Source: Amycolatopsis tucumanensis (GTDB lineage: Bacteria > Actinomycetota > Actinomycetes > Mycobacteriales > Pseudonocardiaceae). Taken from it: a stretch of DNA of 57,093 bases. The number at the start of each line of letters is the position of its first letter. Within the stretch, counting starts at the first letter, position 1. This document shows positions 33,089 through 42,645 of this stretch, one piece after another. The translations under genes were made by a program, and so were the position numbers. The stretch lies in contig NZ_JAKGSD010000025.1 in assembly GCF_021654135.1 (NCBI RefSeq), forward strand, positions 63,482 to 120,574. The letters run 5' to 3'. The notes beneath the pieces are model-generated. The model was given only the letters and a program-made list of their open reading frames with translations, did not search any database and was not told where the DNA came from.

Positions 33089-33727
33089 ATGAATCGGAAG
33101 AGAATCGCCGGCGGAATCGTCTCCGGATCGGTACTGGCGGTTTCCGCCGCGGCCGGCCTGCTCGCCGGCGCGGGCACCAGCGCCGCCGACCCGGCCACGC
33201 TGACGCTGACCTACACCTGCCCGTTCCCGCTCATCGGCAACCAGCCGATCAGCGTCGTGATCAACGCCGACATCCCGGCCACCGCGACCGTCGGCCAGCC
33301 GACGCCCGAGTTCGGCATCGAGGCCGTCGCCACCGTGTCCTCGACCGCCACGGCCGGCCTGAACCTGGTCGGCGCCAAGACGGTGGAGGGCACCGCGCAG
33401 GCCTCCGCCACGGTCGCCGCCCCCGAGGCGACCCTGCCGGTCACCGTCCCGACCACGATCCCGCCGACCGCGATCCCCGCCTCCGGCGCCTTCGACGTCA
33501 CCGCGACCGGCACCACGCCGTCGCTGACCTTCACCCAGCCCGGCGAGGCGACCGTGACGGTCGGCGACCTGCTGCTGACCCTGCACCCGAAGAAGGCCGA
33601 CGGCTCCGACACCGGCCTCGGCACCTTCGACTCCCAGTGCACGCAGGACCCGGGTCAGGACAACGTGCTCGCCACCGTGCAGATCACCGCGGCCGCGCAG
33701 GCCGCCACCGAGCAGCGGATCCGCTGA
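33089..33727 (+). CDS. Secreted DUF6801-like protein
   Basis: A 212-residue exported protein. The signal peptide (NRKRIAGGIVSGSVLAVSA...GAGTSAADP, cleavage near residue 33) precedes a beta-rich domain starting LTLTYTCPFPLIGNQPISVVINADIP. I associate this with DUF6801-type actinobacterial cell-surface proteins of unknown function. Two cysteines, in TCPF and DSQCTQD, may form a disulfide. Of three in-frame ATGs (33077, 33083, 33089), the last has GGAG at the right distance. A strong terminator follows at 33735. Confidence 0.8.
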   Translation: MNRKRIAGGIVSGSVLAVSAAAGLLAGAGTSAADPATLTLTYTCPFPLIGNQPISVVINADIPATATVGQPTPEFGIEAVATVSSTATAGLNLVGAKTVEGTAQASATVAAPEATLPVTVPTTIPPTAIPASGAFDVTATGTTPSLTFTQPGEATVTVGDLLLTLHPKKADGSDTGLGTFDSQCTQDPGQDNVLATVQITAAAQAATEQRIR

Positions 33728-33734
33728 CGGAACT

Positions 33735-33765
33735 CCCGCGCGGCCCGGGCGCCGGGCCGCGCGGG
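33735..33765. terminator. GC-rich hairpin after the DUF6801-like gene
   Basis: Perfect 14-bp arms (33735-33748 and 33752-33765) with a 3-nt loop start 7 bp after the stop codon. No T-run follows. Confidence 0.8.
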
Positions 33766-33800
33766 GTGTGGCGGGCGCGGTGATCGGGTAGCCCACCCGC

Positions 33801-34100
33801 GTGACACCGCGCAACGAGGAACCACTGGATCTGGGCGCCACCGAGATGTCGCCCGCCGAGGAGGACCGCGTCCGCGCCGAGCACGACCTCGACCGGCCGC
33901 GGGTGTTCGACGAGCGCAACGCGGTGGACGACCGCGCGGAGACGCGCTCGACCCTGCTGCCCGAAGAGGAACACGCCGGCAGCGCCGACCCGGAGGCGCA
34001 GGCACGCGAAGTCCTGCGCGACTCCGACCTGCGCACCGAGGTTCCCGAGTCGGCTCCGGACACCATGATCGAGCGGCGCCGCCCCGAAGAGACCGCCTGA
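33801..34100 (+). CDS. Small acidic hypothetical protein
   Basis: A 99-residue, highly charged and acidic protein (SPAEEDRVRAEHDLDRP, LLPEEEHAGSADPEAQAREVL) with no cysteine and no hydrophobic segment. It is probably intrinsically disordered or helical. I have a general memory of similar short proteins annotated as hypothetical in actinomycetes, but no function. The start GTG 33801 lacks a clear ribosome-binding site. Regular codon use with G/C third positions over the full length supports it being a gene. Confidence 0.65.
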   Translation: MTPRNEEPLDLGATEMSPAEEDRVRAEHDLDRPRVFDERNAVDDRAETRSTLLPEEEHAGSADPEAQAREVLRDSDLRTEVPESAPDTMIERRRPEETA

Positions 34101-34156
34101 GCGCCCCTTCGGGACAGTCCCCGCCCCGGCGTCCGCGGCTCTGCTTCAATCCGGGA

Positions 34157-34945
34157 ATGGATCTCGGGCTGGGCGGGAAGAAGGCCATCGTCACCGGCGG
34201 CAGCCGGGGCATCGGGTTCGCGGTCGCGCAGGCGCTGACCGCCGAAGGCGCCGACGTGGCGATCGTCGCCCGCGACGCGGGGGTACTCGCGGAAGCACGC
34301 GCCCGGATCGGCGGGAACACGCTGTCCGTGCCCGCGGACGTCACCGACGACGAGGCCGTGCGCGCCGCGGTCGCGCGCACCGTCGAGGAGTTCGGCGGGG
34401 TGGACGTCCTGGTCAACTCCGCGGCACAACCCGCCGACCCCACGAAACCCACCGCGCTCGCCGCTCTCGAGGACGACGACCTGCGGGCCGAGATCGAGAC
34501 GAAGGTGCTCGGCTACCTCCGGTTCGCGCGCGCCGTCGCACCGCACATGGCCGAGCGCGGCTGGGGCCGGATCGTGAACGTCTCCGGCCTCAACGCGCGC
34601 CGCACCGGCAGCCCGTTCGGCTCGATCCGCAACGTGAGCGTGGCCGCCCTGACCAAGAACCTCGCCGACGAACTCGGCCCGCACGGGATCAACGTGACGG
34701 TCGTGCACCCCGGGCTGACCTTCACCGAACGAACCCCGGCGATGATCGAGGACGTCGCGCGCGCCCGTGGCGTGACCGCCGCGGAGGCCGAGGCACTGCT
34801 CGGGCGCGGCAGCGCGATCGGGCGGATGGTCACCGCGGCCGAGGTCGCCGACGTCGTCACGTTCCTCGCCTCCCCGCGCAGCGCGGCGATCACCGGCGAC
34901 GCCATCCCGGCCGGCGGCGGCATGCCGGGCCCGATCTACTACTGA
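34157..34945 (+). CDS. SDR family protein lacking the YxxxK catalytic motif
   Basis: A 262-residue short-chain dehydrogenase fold: TGGSRGIG cofactor loop (13-20), ADVTDD, LVNSAA (86-90) and a serine in VNVSG (S143). Where classical members have YxxxK, this one has GSIRN: the tyrosine position is G155 and the lysine N159, although the following helix (VAALTKNLADELGPHGINVTVVHPG) aligns well. I recall related actinobacterial SDRs with the same change. It may bind NAD(P) without classical redox catalysis. ATG 34157 is chosen because the Rossmann strand begins right after. Its end overlaps the convergent GH13 gene by 7 bp. Confidence 0.87.
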   Translation: MDLGLGGKKAIVTGGSRGIGFAVAQALTAEGADVAIVARDAGVLAEARARIGGNTLSVPADVTDDEAVRAAVARTVEEFGGVDVLVNSAAQPADPTKPTALAALEDDDLRAEIETKVLGYLRFARAVAPHMAERGWGRIVNVSGLNARRTGSPFGSIRNVSVAALTKNLADELGPHGINVTVVHPGLTFTERTPAMIEDVARARGVTAAEAEALLGRGSAIGRMVTAAEVADVVTFLASPRSAAITGDAIPAGGGMPGPIYY

Positions 34946-36204
34946 GACGCCCGGCCCAGCACCGCCCACCCGTGCGGCGGCAGGGTCGGCAGCGGCGCTT
35001 TCCCGTCCGGTGAGGACGAGTCGAGCACCCGCAGCCCGTCGATGTCCACCGGGAACCGGTACGCGTCGTCGCTGGTGTTCAGCAGCGTCAGGATCTCCTC
35101 GTCGCCGGAGCGGGAGCGGAACGCCATCGCCCGGTTCGTCAGGTGCTCGACCTCCGTCCGCGCCCGCACCAGCCACGCGTTCCGCCGCCGCAGCCCGATC
35201 AGCCGCTGGTGCAGGCGGTACACCGGCCAGCCGTAGGGCGCGAGCTGCCCCGCGTCGGACGGGAACTCCGGGCGGATCTCGTCGTCGCCGCCCTCCCGTT
35301 CCTCCTTGACGCCGCGGAAGGCCTGCTCGTCGCCGTAGTAGACGCTGGGCACGCCGCCGACCGTGAACAGCACCGCCAGCGCGTGCGCCAGGTGCCGCTC
35401 GTCGGTCAGGCGGCTCGCCAGCCGCGTGACGTCGTGGTTGCCGACGAAGGTCTGCGGCACGAACGACCCCATCAGCTCGTCGTGCCGCTTCAGCGCCCAG
35501 GACAGCTCGAAGAAGTTCCCGTCGTGCAGCGAGCTCCAGATCGCCTTCCACAGCTCGTACTGCGTCACCGTGTCCAGCCCGCCGCGCGCCACGTAGGAGG
35601 CGTAGTCGCCGTGCAGCACCTCGCCGGCGAACCACGCGTCCGGGTGCCGCCGCCGCACCCCGGGCAGCACCCGCGCCCAGAACTCCGGCCGCACCGCGTA
35701 CGCCGCGTCCAGCCGCCAGCCGGACACGCCGCGGCCGAGCCAGTGGTCCAGCACCCGCGCCACGTAGTCCGCGACCGCAGGCTGGGCGTGGTCCAGCGCC
35801 ACCAGGTGCGCGTGCCCCTCGAACACCGCGTGGTCCGCGCCCTCGCGGCGGAACCACTCCGGATGCCCGAAGGCGCGCGAAACGTGGTTGAAAACACCGT
35901 CCAGCACGATCCGCAGTCCGCGGCCGTGCGCGGCGGCGACCAGGCGGTCGAAATCGGCGTCGTCGCCCAGCCGCGGGTCGATCCGGAAGTGGTCGACCGT
36001 GTCGTAGCCGTGGGTCTCGGAGGCGAACACCGGCCCCAGCATCAGACCGGAACAGCCCAGTTCAACGGCGTAGTCGAGCCAGTTCTCCAGCCGCCGGAGC
36101 CGGTGCTGCGGCTCGCTGCCTGCCGGGAGCGCCCCGGCGGGCGCGCCGGTGAAGCCGAGCGGGTAGACGTGCCACCAGATCGCGTGATCGGCCCAGCGCC
36201 CCAT
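34939..36204 (-). CDS. GH13 alpha-amylase family glycoside hydrolase
   Basis: A 421-residue compact GH13 enzyme. Region I is DGVFNHV, region II GWRLDAAYA with nucleophile D166, region III AGEVLHGD with acid/base E195, and region IV VGNHDVTR with D258. It lacks a signal peptide and extra binding modules, so it acts on intracellular maltodextrins, like a cyclomaltodextrinase or neopullulanase-type hydrolase. AGGAG precedes ATG 36204. It is divergent from malQ with only 57 bp between starts, so the two promoters overlap. Exact specificity cannot be read from sequence alone. Confidence 0.88.
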   Translation of the reverse strand: MGRWADHAIWWHVYPLGFTGAPAGALPAGSEPQHRLRRLENWLDYAVELGCSGLMLGPVFASETHGYDTVDHFRIDPRLGDDADFDRLVAAAHGRGLRIVLDGVFNHVSRAFGHPEWFRREGADHAVFEGHAHLVALDHAQPAVADYVARVLDHWLGRGVSGWRLDAAYAVRPEFWARVLPGVRRRHPDAWFAGEVLHGDYASYVARGGLDTVTQYELWKAIWSSLHDGNFFELSWALKRHDELMGSFVPQTFVGNHDVTRLASRLTDERHLAHALAVLFTVGGVPSVYYGDEQAFRGVKEEREGGDDEIRPEFPSDAGQLAPYGWPVYRLHQRLIGLRRRNAWLVRARTEVEHLTNRAMAFRSRSGDEEILTLLNTSDDAYRFPVDIDGLRVLDSSSPDGKAPLPTLPPHGWAVLGRASQ

Positions 36205-36261
36205 GCGTTCTCCTCGTCTCGTCGTGTGGCGGCCCCCGGCCGGGACCGGGATCCTGAACGG

Positions 36262-38202
36262 GTGGAAACCGACCTGACCGCCCTCGCGCACGCTTACGGA
36301 GTGGCCACCCGGTACGAGAACGCCGAGCAACGCGAGGTCGAGGTCGAGCCGGACGTCGTCGTCGCCGTTCTCGCCCAGTTCGGGGTGGACGCCTCCGGGC
36401 CGGACGCGATCCGCCGCGAGCTGGCCGCGGTCCGCGAACGCCGGGCGGCCACGGTGCTGCCCCCGACGCTCGTGCTGCGAGAAGGTACCGAACACGACGC
36501 GGGCGGGCCCGCTGTCCTGCATTTGGAGGACGGCACCCGCCGGGAGATCGGCCGGATGCTTCCCGCCGATCTGCCGCTGGGCTGGCACCGCATCGAGACC
36601 GCCGAGCAGGACGTGGTCCTCGCCGTCGTGCCGCACCGCCTGCCCGAGGTGCCCCCGGCCTGGGGCTGGATGCTGCAGCTCTACGCGCTGCGCTCGGAGC
36701 GGTCGTGGGGCGCCGGGGACTTCGGCGACCTGGCGGAGTTCGCCCGCCGCTCGGCCGCCGAGCTGGGCGCCGGCGTGCTGCTGGTCAACCCGGTGCAGGC
36801 GATCAGCCCGGTTCACCCGGTCGAGCGCTCGCCGTACTCGCCGGCGAGCCGCCGCTACGCCAACCCGCTCTACCTCCGGATCACCGACACGCCCGAGTTC
36901 GCGCGCGCGGACGAGGACCTGCGTGCCCGGGTGCTGGCCCTGCGGCCGGACAACACGGACCTGATCGACTACGACGCGGTCTGGAGCGCCAAGCTGGCCG
37001 CACTGGAACTGCTGTGGCCGCTGCACGAGCCGGCGCCGCTGGAGGACGCCGTGCACGACTTCGCGACCTTTTGCGCGCTGGCCGAACGGCACGGCCCGGA
37101 CTGGCGCGAGTGGCCGGAGCCGCTGCGCGACCCGCACGGCCCGGAGGTCGCCGCCGCCCGCGCGGAGCTGGCCGACCGGATCGCCTTCCACGGCTGGCTG
37201 CAGCAGCTGTGCGAGGACCAGCTCGGCCGCGCCCGCGAGGCGGCCGCCGCCATGCCGGTGGGCATCGTGCACGACCTGCCGGTCGGCGTGCACCCGGGCG
37301 GCGCGGACACCTGGGCGCTGGGCGACGCGTTCGCCGCGCGGGTGACCGTCGGCGCGCCGCCGGACGCCTTCAGCCAGCAGGGCCAGGACTGGAACCTGCC
37401 GCCGTTCCGCCCGGACCGGCTCGCCGAACTCGGTTACGCGCCGTTCCGCGACGTGATCCGCGGCGTCCTGCGGCACGCCGACGGCATCCGGATCGACCAC
37501 GTCGCCGGGTTGTGGCGGCTGTGGTGGATCCCGCCGGGCGAGCCGCCGTCACGCGGCACCTACGTGCACTACGACGCCGAGGCGATGCTCGGCATCCTGG
37601 CGCTGGAGGCGCACCGCGCGGGCGCGGTCGTCGTGGGCGAGGACCTGGGCACGGTCGAGGCCGCGGTGACCAAGACCCTGCACGAGCGCGGGGTGCTCAG
37701 CTCCGCGGTGCTGTGGTTCCAGCGCGACTACGACTCGCCCGGCCACCCGTTCGTCCCGCCCGCGGAGTGGGACGCCGACGCGATGGCGAGCATCACCACG
37801 CACGACCTGCCGACCGTCGCAGGCTGGCTCGCCGGCGAGCACGTGCGGGTGCGGGCCGAGCTGGGACTGCTCGACGGGCCGCCGGAGGAGGAACGAGCCG
37901 CCGCGGAGACCGAGCGCGCCGACCTGCTCGCCTTCGCGCGGGCGCAGGGCATCCCGGACGACGACCCGGTGGCGGCGTTGCACACCCTGCTCGCGTCCGC
38001 GGCGTCGCGGCTGCTGCTGACCGCGCCCGCCGACGTGGTCGGCGAGGTGCGGCAGCCCAACCTGCCCGGCACGACGGACGAGTACCCGAACTGGCGGATT
38101 CCCTTGCCCGTCACCGTGGAGGAGTTCTTCGCGGACGCACGACTGCGCCACTTCGTGAAGGAATTGCGCGCCGCGCGCCCGTTCACCGGGCGAAGTGCTT
38201 GA
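36262..38202 (+). CDS. malQ: 4-alpha-glucanotransferase (amylomaltase, GH77)
   Basis: A 646-residue disproportionating enzyme that transfers maltodextrin units between glucans and releases glucose. The N-terminal ~160-residue extension is usual for actinobacterial MalQ. The catalytic triad fits GH77 spacing: D412 in IRIDHVAGLWRLWWIP, E460 in VGEDLGTV and D515 in THDLPTVAGW. YSPASRRYANPLYL and SQQGQDWNLPPF are also diagnostic. The start GTG 36262 is the first codon that fits the known N-terminus (ALAHAYGVATRY). It leads the plus-strand glucan genes and is followed after 58 bp by glgX. Confidence 0.93.
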   Translation: METDLTALAHAYGVATRYENAEQREVEVEPDVVVAVLAQFGVDASGPDAIRRELAAVRERRAATVLPPTLVLREGTEHDAGGPAVLHLEDGTRREIGRMLPADLPLGWHRIETAEQDVVLAVVPHRLPEVPPAWGWMLQLYALRSERSWGAGDFGDLAEFARRSAAELGAGVLLVNPVQAISPVHPVERSPYSPASRRYANPLYLRITDTPEFARADEDLRARVLALRPDNTDLIDYDAVWSAKLAALELLWPLHEPAPLEDAVHDFATFCALAERHGPDWREWPEPLRDPHGPEVAAARAELADRIAFHGWLQQLCEDQLGRAREAAAAMPVGIVHDLPVGVHPGGADTWALGDAFAARVTVGAPPDAFSQQGQDWNLPPFRPDRLAELGYAPFRDVIRGVLRHADGIRIDHVAGLWRLWWIPPGEPPSRGTYVHYDAEAMLGILALEAHRAGAVVVGEDLGTVEAAVTKTLHERGVLSSAVLWFQRDYDSPGHPFVPPAEWDADAMASITTHDLPTVAGWLAGEHVRVRAELGLLDGPPEEERAAAETERADLLAFARAQGIPDDDPVAALHTLLASAASRLLLTAPADVVGEVRQPNLPGTTDEYPNWRIPLPVTVEEFFADARLRHFVKELRAARPFTGRSA

Positions 38203-38260
38203 AGACCGCTAGATTGGGCACACGTCGGAACACGGCTCGCGAACGCAAAGAGGAGAACCT

Positions 38261-40378
38261 GTGCCGCCCTGGCCCGGATTGCCCTACCCGCTGGGTGCCA
38301 CCTACGACGGTGTGGGCACCAACTTCGCCGTCTTCTCGGAAGTCGCGGATCACGTCGAGCTGTGCCTGGTCAACGAGGACGGCACCGAGGAGCGGCACCG
38401 CCTGACCGAGGTCGACGGTTTCGTCCACCACGGGTACCTGCTCGGCGTCGGCCCCGGCCAGCGCTACGGCTACCGCGTGCACGGCGAGTACGACCCGTCA
38501 CGCGGCCTGCGCTGCAACCCGAACAAGCTGCTGATCGACCCGTACGCCAAGGCGATCGCCGGACACGTCGACTGGGACGAGGCGCTGTTCGCCTACCCGT
38601 TCGGCTCGCCGGACGAGCGCAACGACGCGGACTCCGCGGCGCACGTCCCGCACGCGGTGGTGGTCAACCCGTTCTTCGACTGGGGTGACGACCGGCCGCC
38701 GCGCACGCCGTACAACGAGACGGTGATCTACGAGGCGCACGTCCGCGGCCTCACGATGAACCACCCGGAGGTGCCCTCGCGGCTGCGCGGCACCTACGCC
38801 GGGCTCGCACACCCCGCGGTGATCGACCACCTCACGAAGCTCGGCGTCACGGCGATCGAACTGATGCCGGTGCACCAGTTCATCACCGACCACGGCCTGG
38901 CCGAGAAGGGCCTGCGCAACTACTGGGGCTACAACACGATCGGCTTCTTCGCCCCGCACGAGGGCTACGCGGCGCTGCCCGAGCAGGCCGGCCAGGTGCA
39001 GGAGTTCAAGGGCATGGTCAAGGCCCTGCACGAGGCAGGCATCGAGGTCATCCTCGACGTCGTCTACAACCACACCGCCGAGGGCAACCACCTCGGCCCG
39101 ACGCTGTCCATGCGCGGCATCGACAACCAGGCCTACTACCGGCTGGTCGAGGACGAGCCGCAGTACTACATGGACTACACCGGCACCGGCAACTCGCTCA
39201 ACGTGCGCAACCCGCACACGCTGCAGCTCATCATGGACTCGCTGCGGTACTGGGTCACCGAGATGCACGTCGACGGGTTCCGCTTCGACCTCGCGGCCAC
39301 CCTGGCCCGCGAGTTCTACGACGTCGACCGGCTGTCCACGTTCTTCGACCTGGTGCAGCAGGACCCGACGGTGAGCCGGGTCAAGCTGATCGCCGAGCCG
39401 TGGGACGTCGGGCCGGGCGGCTACCAGGTCGGCAACTTCCCTCCACTGTGGACGGAGTGGAACGGCCAGTACCGGGACACCGTGCGGGACTTCTGGCGCG
39501 GCGAGCCCGCCACGCTCGGCGAGTTCGCCTCCCGGCTCACCGGATCGTCCGACCTGTACCAGGACGACGGCCGCCGCCCGTACGCCTCGATCAACTTCGT
39601 CACCGCGCACGACGGCTTCACGTTGCAGGACCTGGTGTCCTACAACAACAAGCACAACGAGGCCAACGGCGAGGACGGCCGGGACGGCGCCGACGACAAC
39701 CGCTCGTGGAACTGCGGCGTCGAGGGCGAGACCGACGACGAAGAGGTGCTGGCGCTGCGGGCCAAGCAGCGCCGCAACATGCTCGCCACCCTGCTGCTGT
39801 CGCAGGGCGTGCCGATGCTGCTGCACGGCGACGAGATGGGCCGCACCCAGCAGGGCAACAACAACGTCTACTGCCAGGACAACGAGATCTCCTGGATGGA
39901 CTGGTCGCTCGCCAAGGCCAACGCCGACCAGGTCGAGTTCACCGCCGCGCTGACCGCGTTCCGCAAGAAGCACCCGGTGTTCCGGCGCCGCCGCTTCTTC
40001 GCCGGGAAGCCGATCGGCAAGGGCGAGGAGCTGCGCGACATCGCCTGGTTCACGCCCTCCGGCGAGGAGATGAAGGAGCAGAACTGGGACGACGGCTTCG
40101 GCAAGGCCATCGTCGCGTTCCTCAACGGCGAGGGCATCAACGACCTCGACCCGCGCGGCATGAAGGTCACCGACGACTCGTTCCTGCTGGCGTTCAACGC
40201 GCACTACGAGGACATCGAACTGACCCTGCCGAACGCCGACTACGGCGCGGGCTGGGCGGTGGTGGTCGACACCGAGGCCGGGACGGTCGCGGAGGAGCCG
40301 GGTGAGCCGGTGGCCGCCGGCGGCACGATGAACCTGCCCGCTCGTTCGCTCGTGGTGCTGCAGCGGGTGGACGCATGA
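38261..40378 (+). CDS. glgX: Glycogen debranching enzyme GlgX (isoamylase-type), copy 1
   Basis: A 705-residue GH13_11 enzyme that hydrolyses alpha-1,6 branches of glycogen, giving linear maltodextrins for TreY or MalQ. An N-terminal CBM48-like domain (about 8-130, LGATYDGVGTNFAVFS) precedes the barrel. The catalytic residues are D343 (GFRFDLA), E379 (LIAEPWDVG) and D451 (TAHDGFTLQDL). DRSWNCGVEGETDD-type and HGDEMGRTQQGNNN motifs are GlgX hallmarks. AGAGGAG precedes the GTG start. It overlaps treY by 4 bp (ATGA), so translation is coupled: debranching supplies the TreY substrate. Confidence 0.95.
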   Translation: MPPWPGLPYPLGATYDGVGTNFAVFSEVADHVELCLVNEDGTEERHRLTEVDGFVHHGYLLGVGPGQRYGYRVHGEYDPSRGLRCNPNKLLIDPYAKAIAGHVDWDEALFAYPFGSPDERNDADSAAHVPHAVVVNPFFDWGDDRPPRTPYNETVIYEAHVRGLTMNHPEVPSRLRGTYAGLAHPAVIDHLTKLGVTAIELMPVHQFITDHGLAEKGLRNYWGYNTIGFFAPHEGYAALPEQAGQVQEFKGMVKALHEAGIEVILDVVYNHTAEGNHLGPTLSMRGIDNQAYYRLVEDEPQYYMDYTGTGNSLNVRNPHTLQLIMDSLRYWVTEMHVDGFRFDLAATLAREFYDVDRLSTFFDLVQQDPTVSRVKLIAEPWDVGPGGYQVGNFPPLWTEWNGQYRDTVRDFWRGEPATLGEFASRLTGSSDLYQDDGRRPYASINFVTAHDGFTLQDLVSYNNKHNEANGEDGRDGADDNRSWNCGVEGETDDEEVLALRAKQRRNMLATLLLSQGVPMLLHGDEMGRTQQGNNNVYCQDNEISWMDWSLAKANADQVEFTAALTAFRKKHPVFRRRRFFAGKPIGKGEELRDIAWFTPSGEEMKEQNWDDGFGKAIVAFLNGEGINDLDPRGMKVTDDSFLLAFNAHYEDIELTLPNADYGAGWAVVVDTEAGTVAEEPGEPVAAGGTMNLPARSLVVLQRVDA

Positions 40379-42645
40379 GACCCCCCGCCACCTACCGGGT
40401 CCAGCTGCGCCCGGAGTTCACCTTCGCCGACGCCGCCGACCGCATCCCGTACCTGCGCAAGCTCGGCGTCGGCGCGCTGTACGCCTCCCCGGTGCTGGAC
40501 GCGACGCCGGGGTCCACCCACGGCTACGACGTGGTCGACCCGACGCGGGCGCGGCCGGAGCTGGGCGGCGAGGACGCGCGGCGGGAGCTGGCGAAGCGGC
40601 TGCGGGACGCGGGGCTCGGGTTCGTCGTGGACATCGTGCCCAACCACATGGCGGTCGAGGTCGCGAAGGCCAACCCGTGGTGGTGGGACGTGCTGCGGAA
40701 CGGCCCCGGCTCGGCGCACGCCGACTACTTCGACATCGACTGGCGGCGCGGCAAGGTGCTGCTGCCCGTCCTCGGCGACGACGCCGACGTGGCGGAGCTG
40801 CGGGTCGACGGCGACGAACTCGTCTACTACGAGCACCGGTTCCCGATCGCGCCGGGCACCGGCGAGGGCAGCCCGCAGGAGGTGCACGCGCGGCAGCACT
40901 ACGAGCTGGTGGGCTGGCGGCGGGGCAACGCGGAGCTGAACTACCGCCGCTTCTTCGACATCACCACGCTCGCCGCGGTGCGGGTCGAGCTGCCCGACGT
41001 CTTCCACGCCACCCACGGCGAGGTGCTGCGCTGGGTCGCCGAGGGCGACGTCACCGGCCTGCGCGTGGACCACCCGGACGGCCTCGCCGACCCCGGCGGC
41101 TACATGCGGATGCTGCGCGCGGGCGCGCCGGAGGCGTGGCTCGTGGTGGAGAAGATCCTGCACCCGGGCGAGGACCTGCCGCAGAGCTGGCCGGTCGACG
41201 GCACCACCGGCTATGACGCGCTGCGCGAGATCACCGGGCTGTTCGTCGACCCGGCGGGCGAGGCGCCGCTGACCGAGCTGGCGCGGTCGCTGGGCCAGCC
41301 GGTGGACTACCACGAGGTCGAGGACAGGGCCCGGCGGCTGGTGACCGACCGCATCCTGGTGGCCGAGGTGCGCCGGATCGCCGCGCTGGTGCGCGGCGTG
41401 GAGCCGGAGGCGGCGCAGGGAGCGGTGGCCGAGACGATGGTCGCGTTCCCGGTGTACCGGTCCTACCTGCCCGAGGGCGAGGCGCACTGGGCGGCCGCGA
41501 TCGCCGCTGCCCGCGCGGCGCGCCCCGACCTGTCCGAGGCGATCGACGCGCTGGACTTCCAGGTGCGGGAGGACCCGCACGGCGAGCTGGCCACCCGCAT
41601 CCAGCAGACCTCCGGGATGGTGGTGGCCAAGGGCACCGAGGACACCACCTTCTACCGCTACACGCGCTTCGCCGCGCTCAACGAGGTCGGCGGCTCCCCC
41701 AACGACTTCGGCGCCTCCGTGGACGCCTTCCACGCGATGGCCGCCGCCCGCGAGGCAGGCTGGCCCGCGGCGATGACCACCCTGACCACGCACGACACCA
41801 AGCGGTCCGAGGACGTGCGGGCGCGGCTGGCGGTGCTGTCGGAGGTGCCCGGCGAGTTCGCCGACGCGGTCCGGCGGTGGACCGGACGGCGCGGTATCGA
41901 CGAGCCGTCGTTGAACCTGCTGGCCTGGCAGACGCTGGTGGGCGCCTGGCCGATCACGCCGGAGCGGCTGCGGGACTACCTGGACAAGGCGGCCAAGGAG
42001 AGCAAGCTCCGCACCACCTGGACCGACCACGACGAGGAGTTCGAGAAAGCGGTCGCGGCGTGGCCGGACGAGGTCCTCGGCGACGCGGACCTGGCGGCCG
42101 AGGTCGAGTCGTTCGTGGCGCGGGTGCGTGAACCGGGGTGGTCGAACTCCTTGGCGCAGAAGCTGATCCAGCTCACCGCACCCGGCGTGCCGGACGTCTA
42201 CCAGGGCACCGAGCTGTGGGACTTCTCGCTGGTCGACCCGGACAACCGGCGGCCGGTCGACTACGCGCTGCGGGCCGCGCTGCTGGAGGAGATCGAGGGC
42301 GGGTGGCTGCCGCCGGTCGACTCCTCCGGCGCGGCGAAGCTGCTCGTCGTGCACCGGGCGCTGACCCTGCGCCGGGACTCCCCCGAGCTGTTCACCGGCT
42401 ACCGCCGCCTGCACGCCGAGGGCCCGGCCGCGGCGCACGTGGTCGCCTTCGAGCGCACCGGGCTGATCACGGTGGCCACCCGGCTGCCCGTCGGGCTGGC
42501 CGAGAGCGGCGGCTGGCGCGGCACGGTGCTGCCGCTGCCCGCCGGTGAGTGGACGGACGCGATCACCGGCGCGGCGGTCACCGGCGAGCTGTCGGAAATG
42601 CTCGCGCGTTATCCGGTCGCGTTGCTGGTCCGAGGAGAGTCATGA
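40375..42645 (+). CDS. treY: Maltooligosyl trehalose synthase
   Basis: A 756-residue GH13_26 enzyme that turns the reducing end of a maltodextrin into a trehalose unit. It starts directly at the barrel (PPATYRVQLRPEFTFADAADRIPYL, quoted in parts; YASPVLDATPGSTHGYDVVD is the TreY signature). The catalytic positions are D232 (LRVDHPDGL), E259 (VVEKIL) and D474 (TTHDTKRSEDVRAR). It overlaps glgX by 4 bp and treZ by 4 bp, giving a coupled glgX-treY-treZ unit for releasing trehalose from glycogen. Confidence 0.95.
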   Translation: MRPPATYRVQLRPEFTFADAADRIPYLRKLGVGALYASPVLDATPGSTHGYDVVDPTRARPELGGEDARRELAKRLRDAGLGFVVDIVPNHMAVEVAKANPWWWDVLRNGPGSAHADYFDIDWRRGKVLLPVLGDDADVAELRVDGDELVYYEHRFPIAPGTGEGSPQEVHARQHYELVGWRRGNAELNYRRFFDITTLAAVRVELPDVFHATHGEVLRWVAEGDVTGLRVDHPDGLADPGGYMRMLRAGAPEAWLVVEKILHPGEDLPQSWPVDGTTGYDALREITGLFVDPAGEAPLTELARSLGQPVDYHEVEDRARRLVTDRILVAEVRRIAALVRGVEPEAAQGAVAETMVAFPVYRSYLPEGEAHWAAAIAAARAARPDLSEAIDALDFQVREDPHGELATRIQQTSGMVVAKGTEDTTFYRYTRFAALNEVGGSPNDFGASVDAFHAMAAAREAGWPAAMTTLTTHDTKRSEDVRARLAVLSEVPGEFADAVRRWTGRRGIDEPSLNLLAWQTLVGAWPITPERLRDYLDKAAKESKLRTTWTDHDEEFEKAVAAWPDEVLGDADLAAEVESFVARVREPGWSNSLAQKLIQLTAPGVPDVYQGTELWDFSLVDPDNRRPVDYALRAALLEEIEGGWLPPVDSSGAAKLLVVHRALTLRRDSPELFTGYRRLHAEGPAAAHVVAFERTGLITVATRLPVGLAESGGWRGTVLPLPAGEWTDAITGAAVTGELSEMLARYPVALLVRGES

